From Cristatella mucedo (lineage: Eukaryota > Bryozoa > Phylactolaemata > Cristatellidae), in NCBI GenBank assembly GCA_009760855.2, contig WPIO01000026.1, forward strand, positions 3,978,501-4,042,500: a stretch of 64,000 nucleotides of DNA, given 5' to 3'. Shown here in pieces: positions 36,221 to 45,143 of this stretch. Position numbers and translations under genes: made by a program. Numbering within the stretch: the stretch's first letter is position 1; every line of letters starts with the position of its first letter. The notes below the pieces were generated by a model, which ran no database searches, was not told the origin of the DNA, and saw only the letters and a program-made list of their open reading frames with translations.

Positions 36221-36773
36221 ACATAACTTCTTGGTATTCTGACTGACCCAGCTGCAACATAATCTTTAGGTGCTTCTTTGCAATCTAGACCTTCAACAAA
36301 GATTTCAAATTCACTATAAAAACATCTGCTTAATTTCAATACATGTAATCCAAGTAGACATTGTGCTAAATATTGCTTTGGTACAAAATCTTCTACTATA
36401 CTACGACTCCATAAACATTTTATTTCTATTAATGTGTCTTCATCTATGATTCCATCAGGTGAATATCTGTAAACACCATCACTAGTAAAACACTCATTTG
36501 AATTCTCTATGTTTCTATCTAATTTCATTTTTAAATATTTAGCAGCGATTGGCTCAAACACTTTACCAAATAACATTTGAGGGAATCTCGTAGGTTGAGA
36601 ATTAGTAATATATTTTTTTAGTTTTCTATTAGCAATTATTTCTATATCACAATCAAGTTGAGAGCCAAATACCGTATCATTACCTAAAACAGAATGCACT
36701 TCTGATCCACCAATATTTAAACTCATAGCTCTCTTCCATTCATCAGACCCTTGAATAAACATTTTTTTGGCAT
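36211..36773 (-). CDS. YqaJ-type PD-(D/E)XK nuclease
   Basis: Related to the lambda-exonuclease/YqaJ group, enzymes that resect or recombine DNA ends. From the internal ATG at 36,762 the frame gives 183 residues without a stop. It shows IGGSEVHSVLG (17-27), the conserved Glu in FGKVFEPIAA (E70), the catalytic Asp in YSPDGIIDED (D103), the E-x-K pair in LIEIKCLW (E113, K115) and the Gln-rich helix PKQYLAQCLL (from about 128). The start with the TATAGAATG-type motif (AGATAGAATG) is at 36,773 and out of frame by one base in an A run. The true gene probably starts there and is frameshifted. The stop falls exactly at the LINE target site. Not a core Polinton gene; probably recombination or replication. 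Confidence 0.85.
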
Positions 36774-36808
36774 TCTATCTAGTTATTATAATTTTATTAA
36801 AAATATTT

Positions 36809-38507
36809 TCAATCATACACAAATGTTCCTTTACTGCAAGTAAAGTTAGCACCACTACCGTTAGATGTTAGTTCTGTGCTATTCTCACAAATAGTCAACT
36901 AGTGAAGCAATGTTGATGTTCCATCATTTGGTATAACACTATTGAATTCAACAGTTACACCTAGTCTTGAAGTTACTCTAAGAGGCTCATCATTGTATTA
37001 AATATCAATAACATGAATTGGATAAAGAGATAACCATTCAGGATAAGTGACACCAGCAGACGCAGTAACTTCATTAAGACCAAGATATTGTTTTCTAAAT
37101 GTAGTGAAATCCATATATTCTGGAGAGCATTTTTCTTTTTTAGGTTCACTAGCTCTTAAAACAGAAGGATATTGTTTTGATCCATTAGCAAGAACAATAA
37201 CATTTTTAATATCACAATGATTGTAAGTGCAAGGATTTCCAGTATAACTTCCATATTTATTGTAGTTTTGAGCTGCAACAGTTAACCATCTAACTTTATC
37301 AATTGTATTTTGAACTGATAGAGTTTTAGTAAATTTAAGTCCTTGGTTAAGAGATGTTATACTAATATTTTCATAACGTCTAACTCTATAGTTAAGTCTT
37401 ACTTTCTTTGATCTTTCACTTGAGATATCAGCAAGTGCTCTCTGTATACTTTCTTTAGGAACAACACATAGAACCATAAGTCTCATTTTTGACCTTGCAA
37501 TTTTGAATGAAGTATAAACACCATCGCCATTAGCAGCCGCAGTACCTCTAGTAGTTATAGTATTAGTAGTATTTGCAGCAGCACCTGTAGCCCCGGTCAT
37601 AATAGCATCATAATCAAATCCACCGACACGAGTCATTTCAAGTGTAAAAGGAATGTTATAAAGAATTTTTATCATGTCAGCACAAAAACCAGAAATTCGT
37701 GCTAGTGGCAGAGCAATGCTAAACGTGCCAACATCAGCATCAGTTTAAATCATGTTGTTTATTGTTGATCTCTATAGATGAATCAAATATTTGAACAAAC
37801 ACCATTATTAATGGCAACTCCAGAAGCATTAGGATTGGTATAAGTATTTTCACTTGGCATTTCATCCAATGAATTTGCTTAATCTTTTTTTTTTCCACCC
37901 AGTTGCAAGTCCTTCAGTTTTATTATAATCATTTGGATAACATGGAAGACCCATACGTTTTGAAACACTTCCAACACCTTGTGTTAGCGCCGTGGCGGTA
38001 CACTAGGTAAGGCGGTTGCTTTCACGACCTCGGTCCTGAGGTCGTGGGTTCGATTCCTGCGGTAGGCGATCCTTTGTCACCACTGCAAGCGGGTGGTGAT
38101 AGCCGTAAAGGCTCTTCTGTCGCTATACAAAAAGAGGCTGTTTAATCAGCTAGTATTTTTTTTAAGTGGAAGGCTTTTAATTTCTTACTATTAAACATCC
38201 AAGCACCAGCATTGTTAACTAACACAACTGCAAGACTTCGTTTAGGAGCAACAAAAGGTCTATAAGCTGCGTCAGCATCAGTACTGGGTACTTGCACTTG
38301 ACCTTTAAGTAAAAGGTAAGCATCAGAAAGAACATAATATGTTTGTTATTCACCAGGAATAATGAATGAAACTAGTTTACTTGCAATACCATCAGTTTCA
38401 TTACCATTAGATTGATACAACTCTCTATATTGATAATCTTTAAGTTTATAATCAGGAAACTCAGGATCACCAAGTTTGAGTATACTATCGATAGGTGCAC
38501 CTGCCAT
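36809..38507 (-). pseudogene. MCP: Major capsid protein (double jelly-roll), split by a SINE
   Basis: Forms the hexagonal capsid lattice. ATG at 38,507. The N-terminal part has YYVLSDAYLLLKGQVQV, typical of the first jelly roll. After the SINE comes a block near 37,985-37,745. The C-terminal half (37,675-36,998 and its upstream extension) shows SIALPLARISGFCADMIKIL, LEMTRVGGFDYDAI, VLANGSKQYPS and MDFTTFRKQYLG, blocks found at the same order in Polinton capsid proteins. It ends at TGA 36,809. Breaks are TAA at 38,346-38,348, TAA at 36,998-37,000 and TAG at 36,899-36,901, all in frame, plus shifts and stops near 37,740-37,900. Total about 510 codons without the SINE, normal for the family. Confidence 0.85.
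37985..38153 (+). mobile_element. tRNA-derived SINE inserted in the capsid gene
   Basis: Second copy of the SINE at 34,379-34,549, same orientation on the plus strand, with GGTTCGATTCC B box and the same 3' end (CTGTTTAATCAGCTAG). No target duplication that I can delimit with confidence. Confidence 0.9.
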
Positions 38508-38533
38508 TTATTCTCTATTTCAAAAACTAAAGA

Positions 38534-39126
38534 TTATTTTCTTCTTTGAATATATAATCCAGCTTCTATTTTTTCTTCATGTTTTCACCATATCCACCAG
38601 CTCTTGGAGGAGTATAAGGAACAACAGCTTTATCATTTATTACTTTTGCTATTTCTTTATATGCCTTAGGATTATTCTCTTTAAGAGTTTCTGAATAGTC
38701 TTCTAATTCTGGTTCTTCTTCAATCTTTGCTTTTCTACTTTTTTTTTAGTTTTTTCTTAGTAAACTGTTCAAGCATCATACGTTTTAATTCAAGATCCAC
38801 CTCTCTCATCTTTCTCTCATAATCTTCATCCTTTCTTTTTCTTTCAAGCTCATATTAAAGCTCTTTCTTTCTTCTATCTTCTTCAAGTTTATCATCCATC
38901 TCTCTACGTTTACCAGCATAATCTTGATCTAACTTTTCTTTCTTTGTTTGTAGTTCAGTAAATTTTCTTGCTTGACGCATTTCAATACCTTTATTTGCAA
39001 TATTCATTCCTGTAGTAGTTAATCCAGTTATTAATGGTACTACAATTATTTTATCAAGAGATATCCACTTCCACGATATTTACCTCCATGTATTCTATCA
39101 TGTCTAATTCTCGCATAACTACCCAT
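38534..39126 (-). pseudogene. Coiled-coil Polinton structural-block protein
   Basis: ATG 39,126 preceded by TAATATAGAGCA. The N-terminus has GSYARIRHDRIHGGKYRG. After a one-base shift near 39,055 come a hydrophobic segment (PLITGLTTTGMNIAN) and a long charged coiled coil (FTELQTKKEKLDQDYAGK, MREVDLELKRMM). An in-frame TAA (38,855-38,857) and further shifts near 38,745 and 38,590 break it. It lies between capsid and minor capsid genes in one minus-strand series, so a virion or assembly role is likely. Family not recognised. Confidence 0.6.
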
Positions 39127-39135
39127 TGCTCTATA

Positions 39136-40035
39136 TTACTTTGAAGTTTCTATTGTTGCAACTACATCAGTAATAATATTTACAGCATTTCCATTTTGAT
39201 CTGTTAAACTTATCTTCAGACTACTTATTGCATCTATATCAACTCGTGTTGGTAGATACAGTACATTAGGAATATGTAGATCAACCTCTTCACCTGGATT
39301 AATATCATCAATATCCATAATATATAAAGATGTGCATTGTTCTAAGAATCCTTTTCTTCTTTCTACGTAATTTTTAAAATGATCAACTAAATCACAATCA
39401 ACACTTATCCATCTTATTCCTTTATTATCTGGTAATACCATTTTATTCCATGCTTTAAAAATACCAGCGAAATGCATTGCTTTTTCTATTGCTTCGTATG
39501 GTGTTCCACCTACGAGAGCACTATCAAATTTTCTTTGTTGATTTGAATTAAAACCAAGAGTATCACAAATTGAATTTGTAACACTAGCATTACTTCCTAG
39601 TAGAACAACATAATCACCAACTACTTGCAATAATATTCTATCATCTGTATCAAGACTAAATTTTATACCTGTACTGTTTCTTTTTGTTGTATCATAAAAA
39701 GCACTATTCGTTGATACAGTTGTTGATCTATTTTGAGCAACGACGGTTTTTGGTTGAGGTTCTGATAATGCTTTATTTAGAGCAGCTGTTATTTTATTTG
39801 AATCATAATAACCAGGAGGAATTGTAATATATGCAGTAAATATAGCAGTCATAGACCACTTAAACCAAAGTTTATTATTTACATCTCTAATAACCTTTAA
39901 TATCACTTTATTAGTATAAGTAAACTGTACTCTACGTAAACCAATTTTATTATAACCTGAATCAGATCAAAGCATAAGCGGTGGAGGTAATGTTTTTGAT
40001 TCAGAACTGCTAGTATCAGTTAATCTTATTGACAT
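39136..40035 (-). pseudogene. mCP: Penton-like minor capsid protein 1
   Basis: Single-jelly-roll vertex protein by family. ATG 40,035 follows ATATAGAAA. The frame runs to TAA 39,136 with one in-frame TGA (39,967-39,969). Diagnostic blocks are AYITIPPGYYDSNKITAALN near the N-terminus, LLQVVGDYVVLLG and LGFNSNQQRK, RWISVDCDLVD, and the C-terminal strand SSLKISLTDQNGNAVNI. The last matches the conserved ITDQNG strand of Polinton minor capsid proteins. About 300 codons, normal size. Its stop codon abuts the motif of the next gene. Confidence 0.8.
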
Positions 40036-40043
40036 TTTCTATA

Positions 40044-40907
40044 TTAAACTTCAAGAATTTCTATAGCAACTGTAATCTTTTGTGAATTAAAATCTATTAA
40101 ATTTTGATCTTGATCAGTAATAGTAATTACTATATCAGAGATAGAATCACTAGCAAAATTATGATACTCAGTAGTTTTAGGTTCATAAATCATTATTTGC
40201 CACGGATAAGCATCATAAGGAAAACTAATACTTGTGATTCTACTCCATTTATAAAACTCGTTCCACTAGCAACCATATTACAATTTATAATTATAAAATC
40301 AATATTAGTAACAACAACTTCTTTTTTCTGAAATAATCTTAGTGTTAGGTGTGCAAACAATAGGTGTAATCTTAGGATACATCTTAGCAAAGTCAGCAGA
40401 TGAAAGTGTAGTATAAGCATCAGCAGTAAATCCTAAAATAGTAGAAAGAGTAGATTTACTTGCAAGGAATGACCAACCAACAGGCAATTTAATCCATGAG
40501 TTTGAAGTTGCAGTATCAAGACCTATTTGAAACTTATCTGTTGTTGCTCCTGATTGAGTAATTGAATTATTAATTATATCGGCAATACCAACGTTTATAT
40601 CATCAGTTGTACCACCATATATTCCAGGTCTTAATGTTACAGTTTGTTCTGATCCACCAGTAACTCTATAAACAAAAGTATTATTAGTATCAAATATATT
40701 TCTAAAAGAATTAGTTGGAGCGAATTTCTTAGAACAGATCTTAGAGTTTTTACCTCTTAGTAATATCGGTGTATTAATCTTAGCTCTAATTGGATTAGTA
40801 TTTCCATTTATATTAAAAACATATTCATCTTTACTTGCTTGACTATTTTTCCTAATACTTTCAAGACTTTTTAATATTTCACTTGCAGTTTTTACCAACT
40901 CACTCAT
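40044..40907 (-). pseudogene. Penton-like minor capsid protein 2 (paralogue)
   Basis: ATG 40,907 follows TATATAGAA. The first frame (200 residues) has RAKINTPILLRGKNSKI, TVTLRPGIYGGTTDDI (equivalent to ITIPPGYYDSNKI in the neighbour) and TLSTILGFTAD. After two shifts (near 40,322 and 40,230) the C-terminus shows DIVITITDQDQNLIDF, the same final strand as in the neighbour. The gene ends at TAA 40,044, nine bases before the next ATG. The same fold order in two adjacent genes indicates duplication of a penton-like gene. Confidence 0.7.
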
Positions 40908-40909
40908 TT

Positions 40910-41401
40910 CTATATACTATATAAAAGATTGTTTATCTTTGCAACATATTTCTTTGGAACTTTTCTTGATTTAGCAAGATAATCAATAGCTGAATTGATT
41001 TAACTTATCACACCTCTATTTCCTGCTGCAAGTTCACTAAGCCATAAATCAAGTTTATCAACTACTTCTTTTTCAGTTTTAACAATCAATGAAACTATTT
41101 TTATTCCTTGACCAACAGGATTATAGTTAAGATAACTATAAATTAAATTTTCTGCAGGCTTTCTCGAATCTAAAGCTCTCAACTCTGAAAGGAGAAATAC
41201 AACATCAGAATCAAATGACTCTTTATCTCCTACTCTCATATTTTCTTTAGTATTTCTTACAGTATTAGACACATATCCTCTAGTTTTAATTTTATCAAGA
41301 AGATATTGTTTCTTCTCTTTTAGAACATCCGTTTCAGATCGAACGACTGGTTCTTGAACAACTGGTTCTTGAACGACTGGTTCTTGAACGACTTTTGCCT
41401 T
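40910..41401 (-). pseudogene. Unknown structural-block protein with VVQEP repeats
   Basis: Preceded by ATATAGGA; the start codon is changed (AAG at 41,399-41,401). The N-terminus has three VVQEP pentapeptides encoded by 15-bp tandem repeats (about 41,345-41,395). The body is helical (LKEKKQYLLDKIKTRGYVSN, LLSELRALDSRKPAENLIYS, EVVDKLDLWLSELA). A TAA at 41,000-41,002 is followed in the same frame by 29 good codons (INSAIDYLAKSRKVPKKYVA and more) up to the TAG at 40,910, which is itself part of the next gene's TATATAG motif. Family unknown. Confidence 0.6.
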
Positions 41402-41402
41402 C

Positions 41403-41933
41403 CTATATTATTTTACTAGGTTTCTTACCAGTTGAATGATTAACATTAAAATGCTCTGCAATTACTTTTTGAAGTGAATCAATTGCTTGTCTAACTTCAG
41501 GATTAGCAGCATGTGTCGTAGCTTGATTTGCAATATTTACTGCTTTTTTAGGTTTACCATCTGCAATAGCGGCAAATCCTTTTTTTACTATATTAGATAT
41601 ATCTACAGGTGCTTTTTGATCTAATAATCTTTTTACTTCTTCTTTTTATTCCATTTGAACTGTAAGTGATGGTCTAACTTTCTTTAGTTTATCAATAACA
41701 ATATTACCAGAGTTATCAGTTGATTTCTCTAACGCACGTTCATTTAGTTCATGTTCAACTCTATCTCTTGCTTGCATTTCTGCTTCAATACTTTGTATCT
41801 CTTGAGCATTATCAAGTATACCAGCAACACGTAAATTTTCTAAATTAGTAAGTTTATTCTCTAAATCTAATGCTTTTTGAACACTTCCTCTGTAAGGTTT
41901 GTTTTTACTTGCGTATATTTTACCATTTTTCAT
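41403..41933 (-). pseudogene. Unknown helical structural-block protein
   Basis: ATG 41,933 preceded by TATAGGAGAAA. The frame gives YASKNKPYRGSVQKALDLEN and a coiled coil to TAA 41,646, then continues in the same frame (EEVKRLLDQKAPVDISNIVK, AAIADGKPKKAVNIANQATT) to TAG 41,403. That TAG lies in TATAG of the next gene's motif. The single internal TAA is a likely nonsense change. About 176 codons. Family not recognised. Confidence 0.6.
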
Positions 41934-41945
41934 TTTCTCCTATAT

Positions 41946-42594
41946 TCAATTAAAAATAGTTATTAATTGTTTACCTGTATTATCAACAGACCAAAATCTT
42001 CCTTCTGATCCTGTTTTAGTTAGATCAATAACACAATAACTAAATCTATTTCTAGTGCATGAGTTTACCCATTCTTTAAACATTTTCTTATCTATATCAC
42101 CAACATATGAATCACGAATGTATTCTATATCAGTATTATATTGTTTAGAGATTATAATCATATATATATATATTGTTTCTTATTGCTCTTCTAGGAATAT
42201 TAGTAAATATGTTCAATCCTTTATGTCTACCTCTAGTAAAATAATCTAATATCCTTGATTGATCTTCTGTCATCAAATCATCTAATACAACAACATTCTT
42301 ACAATTCTTATAAGAATCAACTTCTGGTATATTATCAATTCCATTAACCCAAACATAAGCAGGTTTATCTTCAATCATTGACATAAGACCACCATATAAC
42401 TTTTGATCTAAACTTGAAGCAATGATTGTACATGTATCATAATTAAGCATACCATAACATATCCAATTCATTACTAACTGGGATTTACCTGCTCCACTTG
42501 GTCCAAGCACTAATGCTCGAATAGGAACTTTAGGTAATGATTCTTTATGACCTGTATCTATATCCTGTCCAAACTTAAAAGCTCTAACTTGCAA
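41946..42594 (-). pseudogene. ATP: FtsK/A32-type genome packaging ATPase
   Basis: Pumps viral DNA into capsids in this virus group. It begins at a TTG (42,594) after TATAGAAAAAAATT; the ATG seems lost by a small insertion. Walker A is LVLGPSGAGKSQLVMNW, Walker B is NVVVLDDLM, and IFTNIPRRAIRNN is the expected downstream block. A run of AT dinucleotides at about 42,161-42,172 shifts the frame. The second frame holds the conserved end (IIISKQYNTDIEYIRD, FSYCVIDLTKTGSEGRFW) and stops at 41,946. About 216 codons, normal for Polinton ATPases. Confidence 0.9.
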
Positions 42595-42604
42595 ACAAAT
42601 TTTT

Positions 42605-42622
42605 TTCTATATTATAATAGAA
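42605..42622. promoter_or_regulatory. Bidirectional start motif between ATPase and zinc-ribbon genes
   Basis: TTCTATATTATAATAGAA is almost its own complement. Read to the right it puts TAATAGAA before ATG 42,623; read to the left it puts ATATAGAA before the ATPase start. Only 28 bases separate the two coding regions. Confidence 0.65.
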
Positions 42623-43089
42623 ATGAAAATTTATTGTTTGAAGTGTAAAAAACAAACTGATACAATCCATGAACAGTATGTAGAAGTACATTCAACTAAA
42701 GGAACGAGATGAATGTTAAAAGGTGTTTGTACTATTTGCGATAGTAAGAGATCAAAGTTTGTTAAGTTAAGATCTGATGTTTCTATTGGAACAGGTAGAC
42801 ATCAAGTAGAGGTTCTGGAAGAGAACAAGTAAGTAGAGGTGCAGGAAGAAATCAAGTAAGTAGAGGCGCAGGAAGACATCAAGTAAGTAGTGCTGCAGGA
42901 AGACATCAAGTAAGTAGAGGTGCAGGAGGACATCAAGTAAGTAGAGGTGCTTATGGTACAGGTTTTATTGAAGATCTAGCAAAAATTCTTAATGGTAATC
43001 AATTAACTAAGAGAGTTGGTCGTTGTGCAGATAAAGAACAAATGATTGCAGAACTAAAAAAGACTATTGATCAATTAGAAAAAAAGTAA
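42623..43089 (+). pseudogene. Zinc ribbon protein with tandem 10-residue basic repeats
   Basis: ATG 42,623 after TAATAGAA. The N-terminal zinc ribbon has MKIYCLKCKKQT and later KGVCTICDSKRSKFVKL, two CXXC pairs of a ribbon found in small viral and archaeal proteins. It is interrupted by a TGA (about 42,710). After a shift near 42,820, five to six copies of a 30-bp unit encode SRGAGRHQVS-type decapeptides (about 42,790-42,955), positively charged. The C-terminus is helical (EQMIAELKKTIDQLEKK). The stop is TAA 43,087-43,089. Nucleic-acid binding is likely from the ribbon and charge, perhaps a genome-condensing role, but this is inference. Confidence 0.7.
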
Positions 43090-43470
43090 AATCAACACCT
43101 TTAACAGATATAGAAATAAATAATTATATAAAAGAATTACATATAAAGAATTTTAGAGGTGTCTTTGCAAGATATGAACTAACAAAACCATTAACAAATA
43201 AATGTCTTATTTGTAATACTGGTGATTCTCAAAAAGCAATATATCACTGGGTAGCATTTAAAAAAGACGGAACTAGACGTTCTTACTTTGATTCATTCGG
43301 TGCACCACCTATGCCGGAACTAATAATTATTTTGGTGTTAGACCAACATTTCAGACATTTAAGCTGTAATTATACAATCAAACAGATTGCGGAAGAAGAT
43401 GCTTAATATTCTTAAAACTAATTCAAGAATAAGATTTTGGATCGACAATGGAATGACCAATTTAATATAA
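43089..43470 (+). pseudogene. PRO: Adenovirus-like cysteine protease
   Basis: Processes capsid precursors in this virus group. No ATG is visible; the frame opens at about 43,089 overlapping the zinc-ribbon stop. The blocks are NFRGVFARYEL, the catalytic His in IYHWVAFKKDG (codon 43,245-43,247), the acidic partner in SYFDSFGAPPMPEL (Asp codon 43,290-43,292) and the catalytic Cys in TDCGRRCLIFL (codon 43,388-43,390). A frameshift between 43,320 and 43,385 separates His/Asp from Cys. It ends at TAA 43,470. His-Asp-Cys order and spacing fit the adenain family. The copy is broken. Confidence 0.82.
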
Positions 43471-43525
43471 ACATTTTCTTTTCCTTAATTAGCCAAGTAT
43501 ATTCTTTGATCAAAACAACAAACAA

Positions 43526-43726
43526 ATGAAATTCAGCAGTGTTGCTGAAATAATTCAAAAATTTGGTACTGACTTTGCTGTTACTGGTATTCTAGATGGT
43601 GGATATGTAACTAAAGATACTTATAATTCAGAAGAAAGACTTAATATTAGATTGAAACTTGAACAAGTTAAAGTTTATGCTGTAGATTAAAAATCTCAAG
43701 ATAAGTTTAATCCTGCTGATTATTAG
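43526..43726 (+). pseudogene. Small unknown Polinton protein
   Basis: ATG 43,526. The frame of 66 codons (FSSVAEIIQKFGTDFAVTGI, EERLNIRLKLEQVKVY) has one in-frame TAA at 43,688-43,690 and ends at TAG 43,726. Its 3' end overlaps the convergent phospholipase-like gene by about 20 bases. Family not recognised. Confidence 0.5.
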
Positions 43727-44542
43727 ACACTAAAAAACAAAAACATAAAATAAAAATAAAAATTAGATTATATCTTTTTTTACTTATAGATAACATCTTA
43801 TCTAGTAGATTCTTTGCACAATTAGTTATCTTACTTATATTTGATGGATTACTTACTTTATCTTTTAAGAACTCCATTGCAAATGAATTGTCTAGTAAAC
43901 CACCACCAATATTAAGGCCAATGCCAAGTTTAGCTTTAGCAGCCATAATTGCAGCCACTGTTTTTGCGTCTTCTCTGACGTAAGCAGGTTTTCTTGCATC
44001 CATCGCAATTCTAGCAGCAGATTCTGCAAGAGCAAGGTCTGATAAGTTTCGTATTTCTGTTCTTTTTGGTTCCGGCTCTGATGCGGTCTCCGTATAAGTG
44101 AGATCATGGATGAGAGCCCTAGCATCAAGATCATTGACTCCAACATAAGACTCATCCATTCTTTTTTGAATTGCGTACTTGGACCGACATAAATATATTT
44201 TCCTGTGTTGTTGACAATTTCTCTATCTATATATTCTGATTTTATTCCTTTAGGTAATTTTAAATGCATTTCACGATTACCAGTTAATTTATTTATTATA
44301 TCGACTAACCCGAAACCTTGTCTTTTATTTGCTATTAGTTGTTTAATACTTGAATTCAACTGCAATCCAGTATTTTTTGATCTACTCTTTTCTATTTTGT
44401 TTAGTTGAGTCTTTGTAAGAAGAATAGGAATACTACCTGTTAAATCTGAATGCTTAAGTCTGATTGAGATAGGTTCCATTGATTTATGTATTTGCTTTAG
44501 TTTATGATCAGATAGAGTTAATTTAGTTTCATGATAACTCAT
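43707..44542 (-). pseudogene. Basic capsid-associated domain plus phospholipase-A2-like domain
   Basis: ATG 44,542 follows TATATAGAA. The N-terminal part has PISIRLKHSDLTGS and LLTKTQLNKIEKSRSKNTG, a repeated signature of a small Polinton/adintovirus structural protein, then KRQGFGLVDIINKLTG. The second part has YIYVGPSTQF and, after a frameshift in an A run at about 44,160-44,168, VNDLDARALIHDLTYTE: the Gly-Pro loop and His-Asp dyad pattern of the parvovirus VP1-type PLA2. A helix rich in Ala follows (LALAESAARIAMDARK). The last residues are hydrophobic (NLIFIFILCFCFLV), perhaps a membrane anchor. In parvoviruses such domains disrupt endosomal membranes; here only the resemblance is seen. 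Confidence 0.75.
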
Positions 44543-44590
44543 TTCTATATATAATAAAATATTTTAAACAGATAAAAACATTGTATAGAA

Positions 44591-45143
44591 ATGAATCAAG
44601 ATGAAATTGATGCTTTGAGAGAACGTGTTATGGAACTTTTGAATTACAACCCCTATTCGGGAGTCTTCTTGTGGAAGGTAAGTCGTAGCAGTGTAAGTGG
44701 TGAAGATATTGCAGGAAGTTTTGATAAAGATGGATATATAAGAATTAAAATAGATGGGAAATTATATTCTTCACATTGAATCGCTTGGTTAATCGTTTAC
44801 AAAGAGATGCCAATTTTTCAAATAGATCACATTAATGGAATACAATCTGATAATAGAATTAGTATTTTAAGACTTGCAACTATTGCAGAGAACTGTAGAA
44901 ATAAAGTAAAAAAATAACACTTCTGGATTTATAGGTGTTACTTGGAGTAAGGCTGCAAACAAATATAAATCATATATTAAAATAGATAAACATTTATATC
45001 ATTTGGGATATTTTTGGGACCCTGAGGAAGCAGCAAAAGTGAGGGATCTAGAAGTAATTCGTTTGCACTTAGAATTTGCACGATTAAACTTTACATATAC
45101 ACTAACAGAAGATAACAAACTTGTTAGATTTACTGACTACTAA
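44591..45143 (+). pseudogene. HNH endonuclease with C-terminal AP2-like DNA-binding domain
   Basis: ATG 44,591 after GTATAGAA. The frame shows YNPYSGVFLWKVSRSS, GYIRIKIDGKLY, the HNH core (IAWLIVYKEMPIFQIDHING, then DNRISILRLATIAENCRNK) and, after a one-base shift in an A run near 44,915, an AP2-like module (SGFIGVTWSKAANKYKSYIK, GYFWDPEEAAKVRD). TGA at 44,777-44,779 lies where homing HNH enzymes usually carry Arg. It ends at TAA 45,143, one base before the convergent gene's end. This domain pair is typical of phage homing endonucleases, so the gene may be a passenger inside the virus. Confidence 0.85.

Noticed and set aside
34379-38153. tRNA genes suggested by perfect B boxes
   Set aside because: Two near-identical copies with a shared 3' body lie inside viral genes and no cloverleaf is complete. 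These are SINEs.
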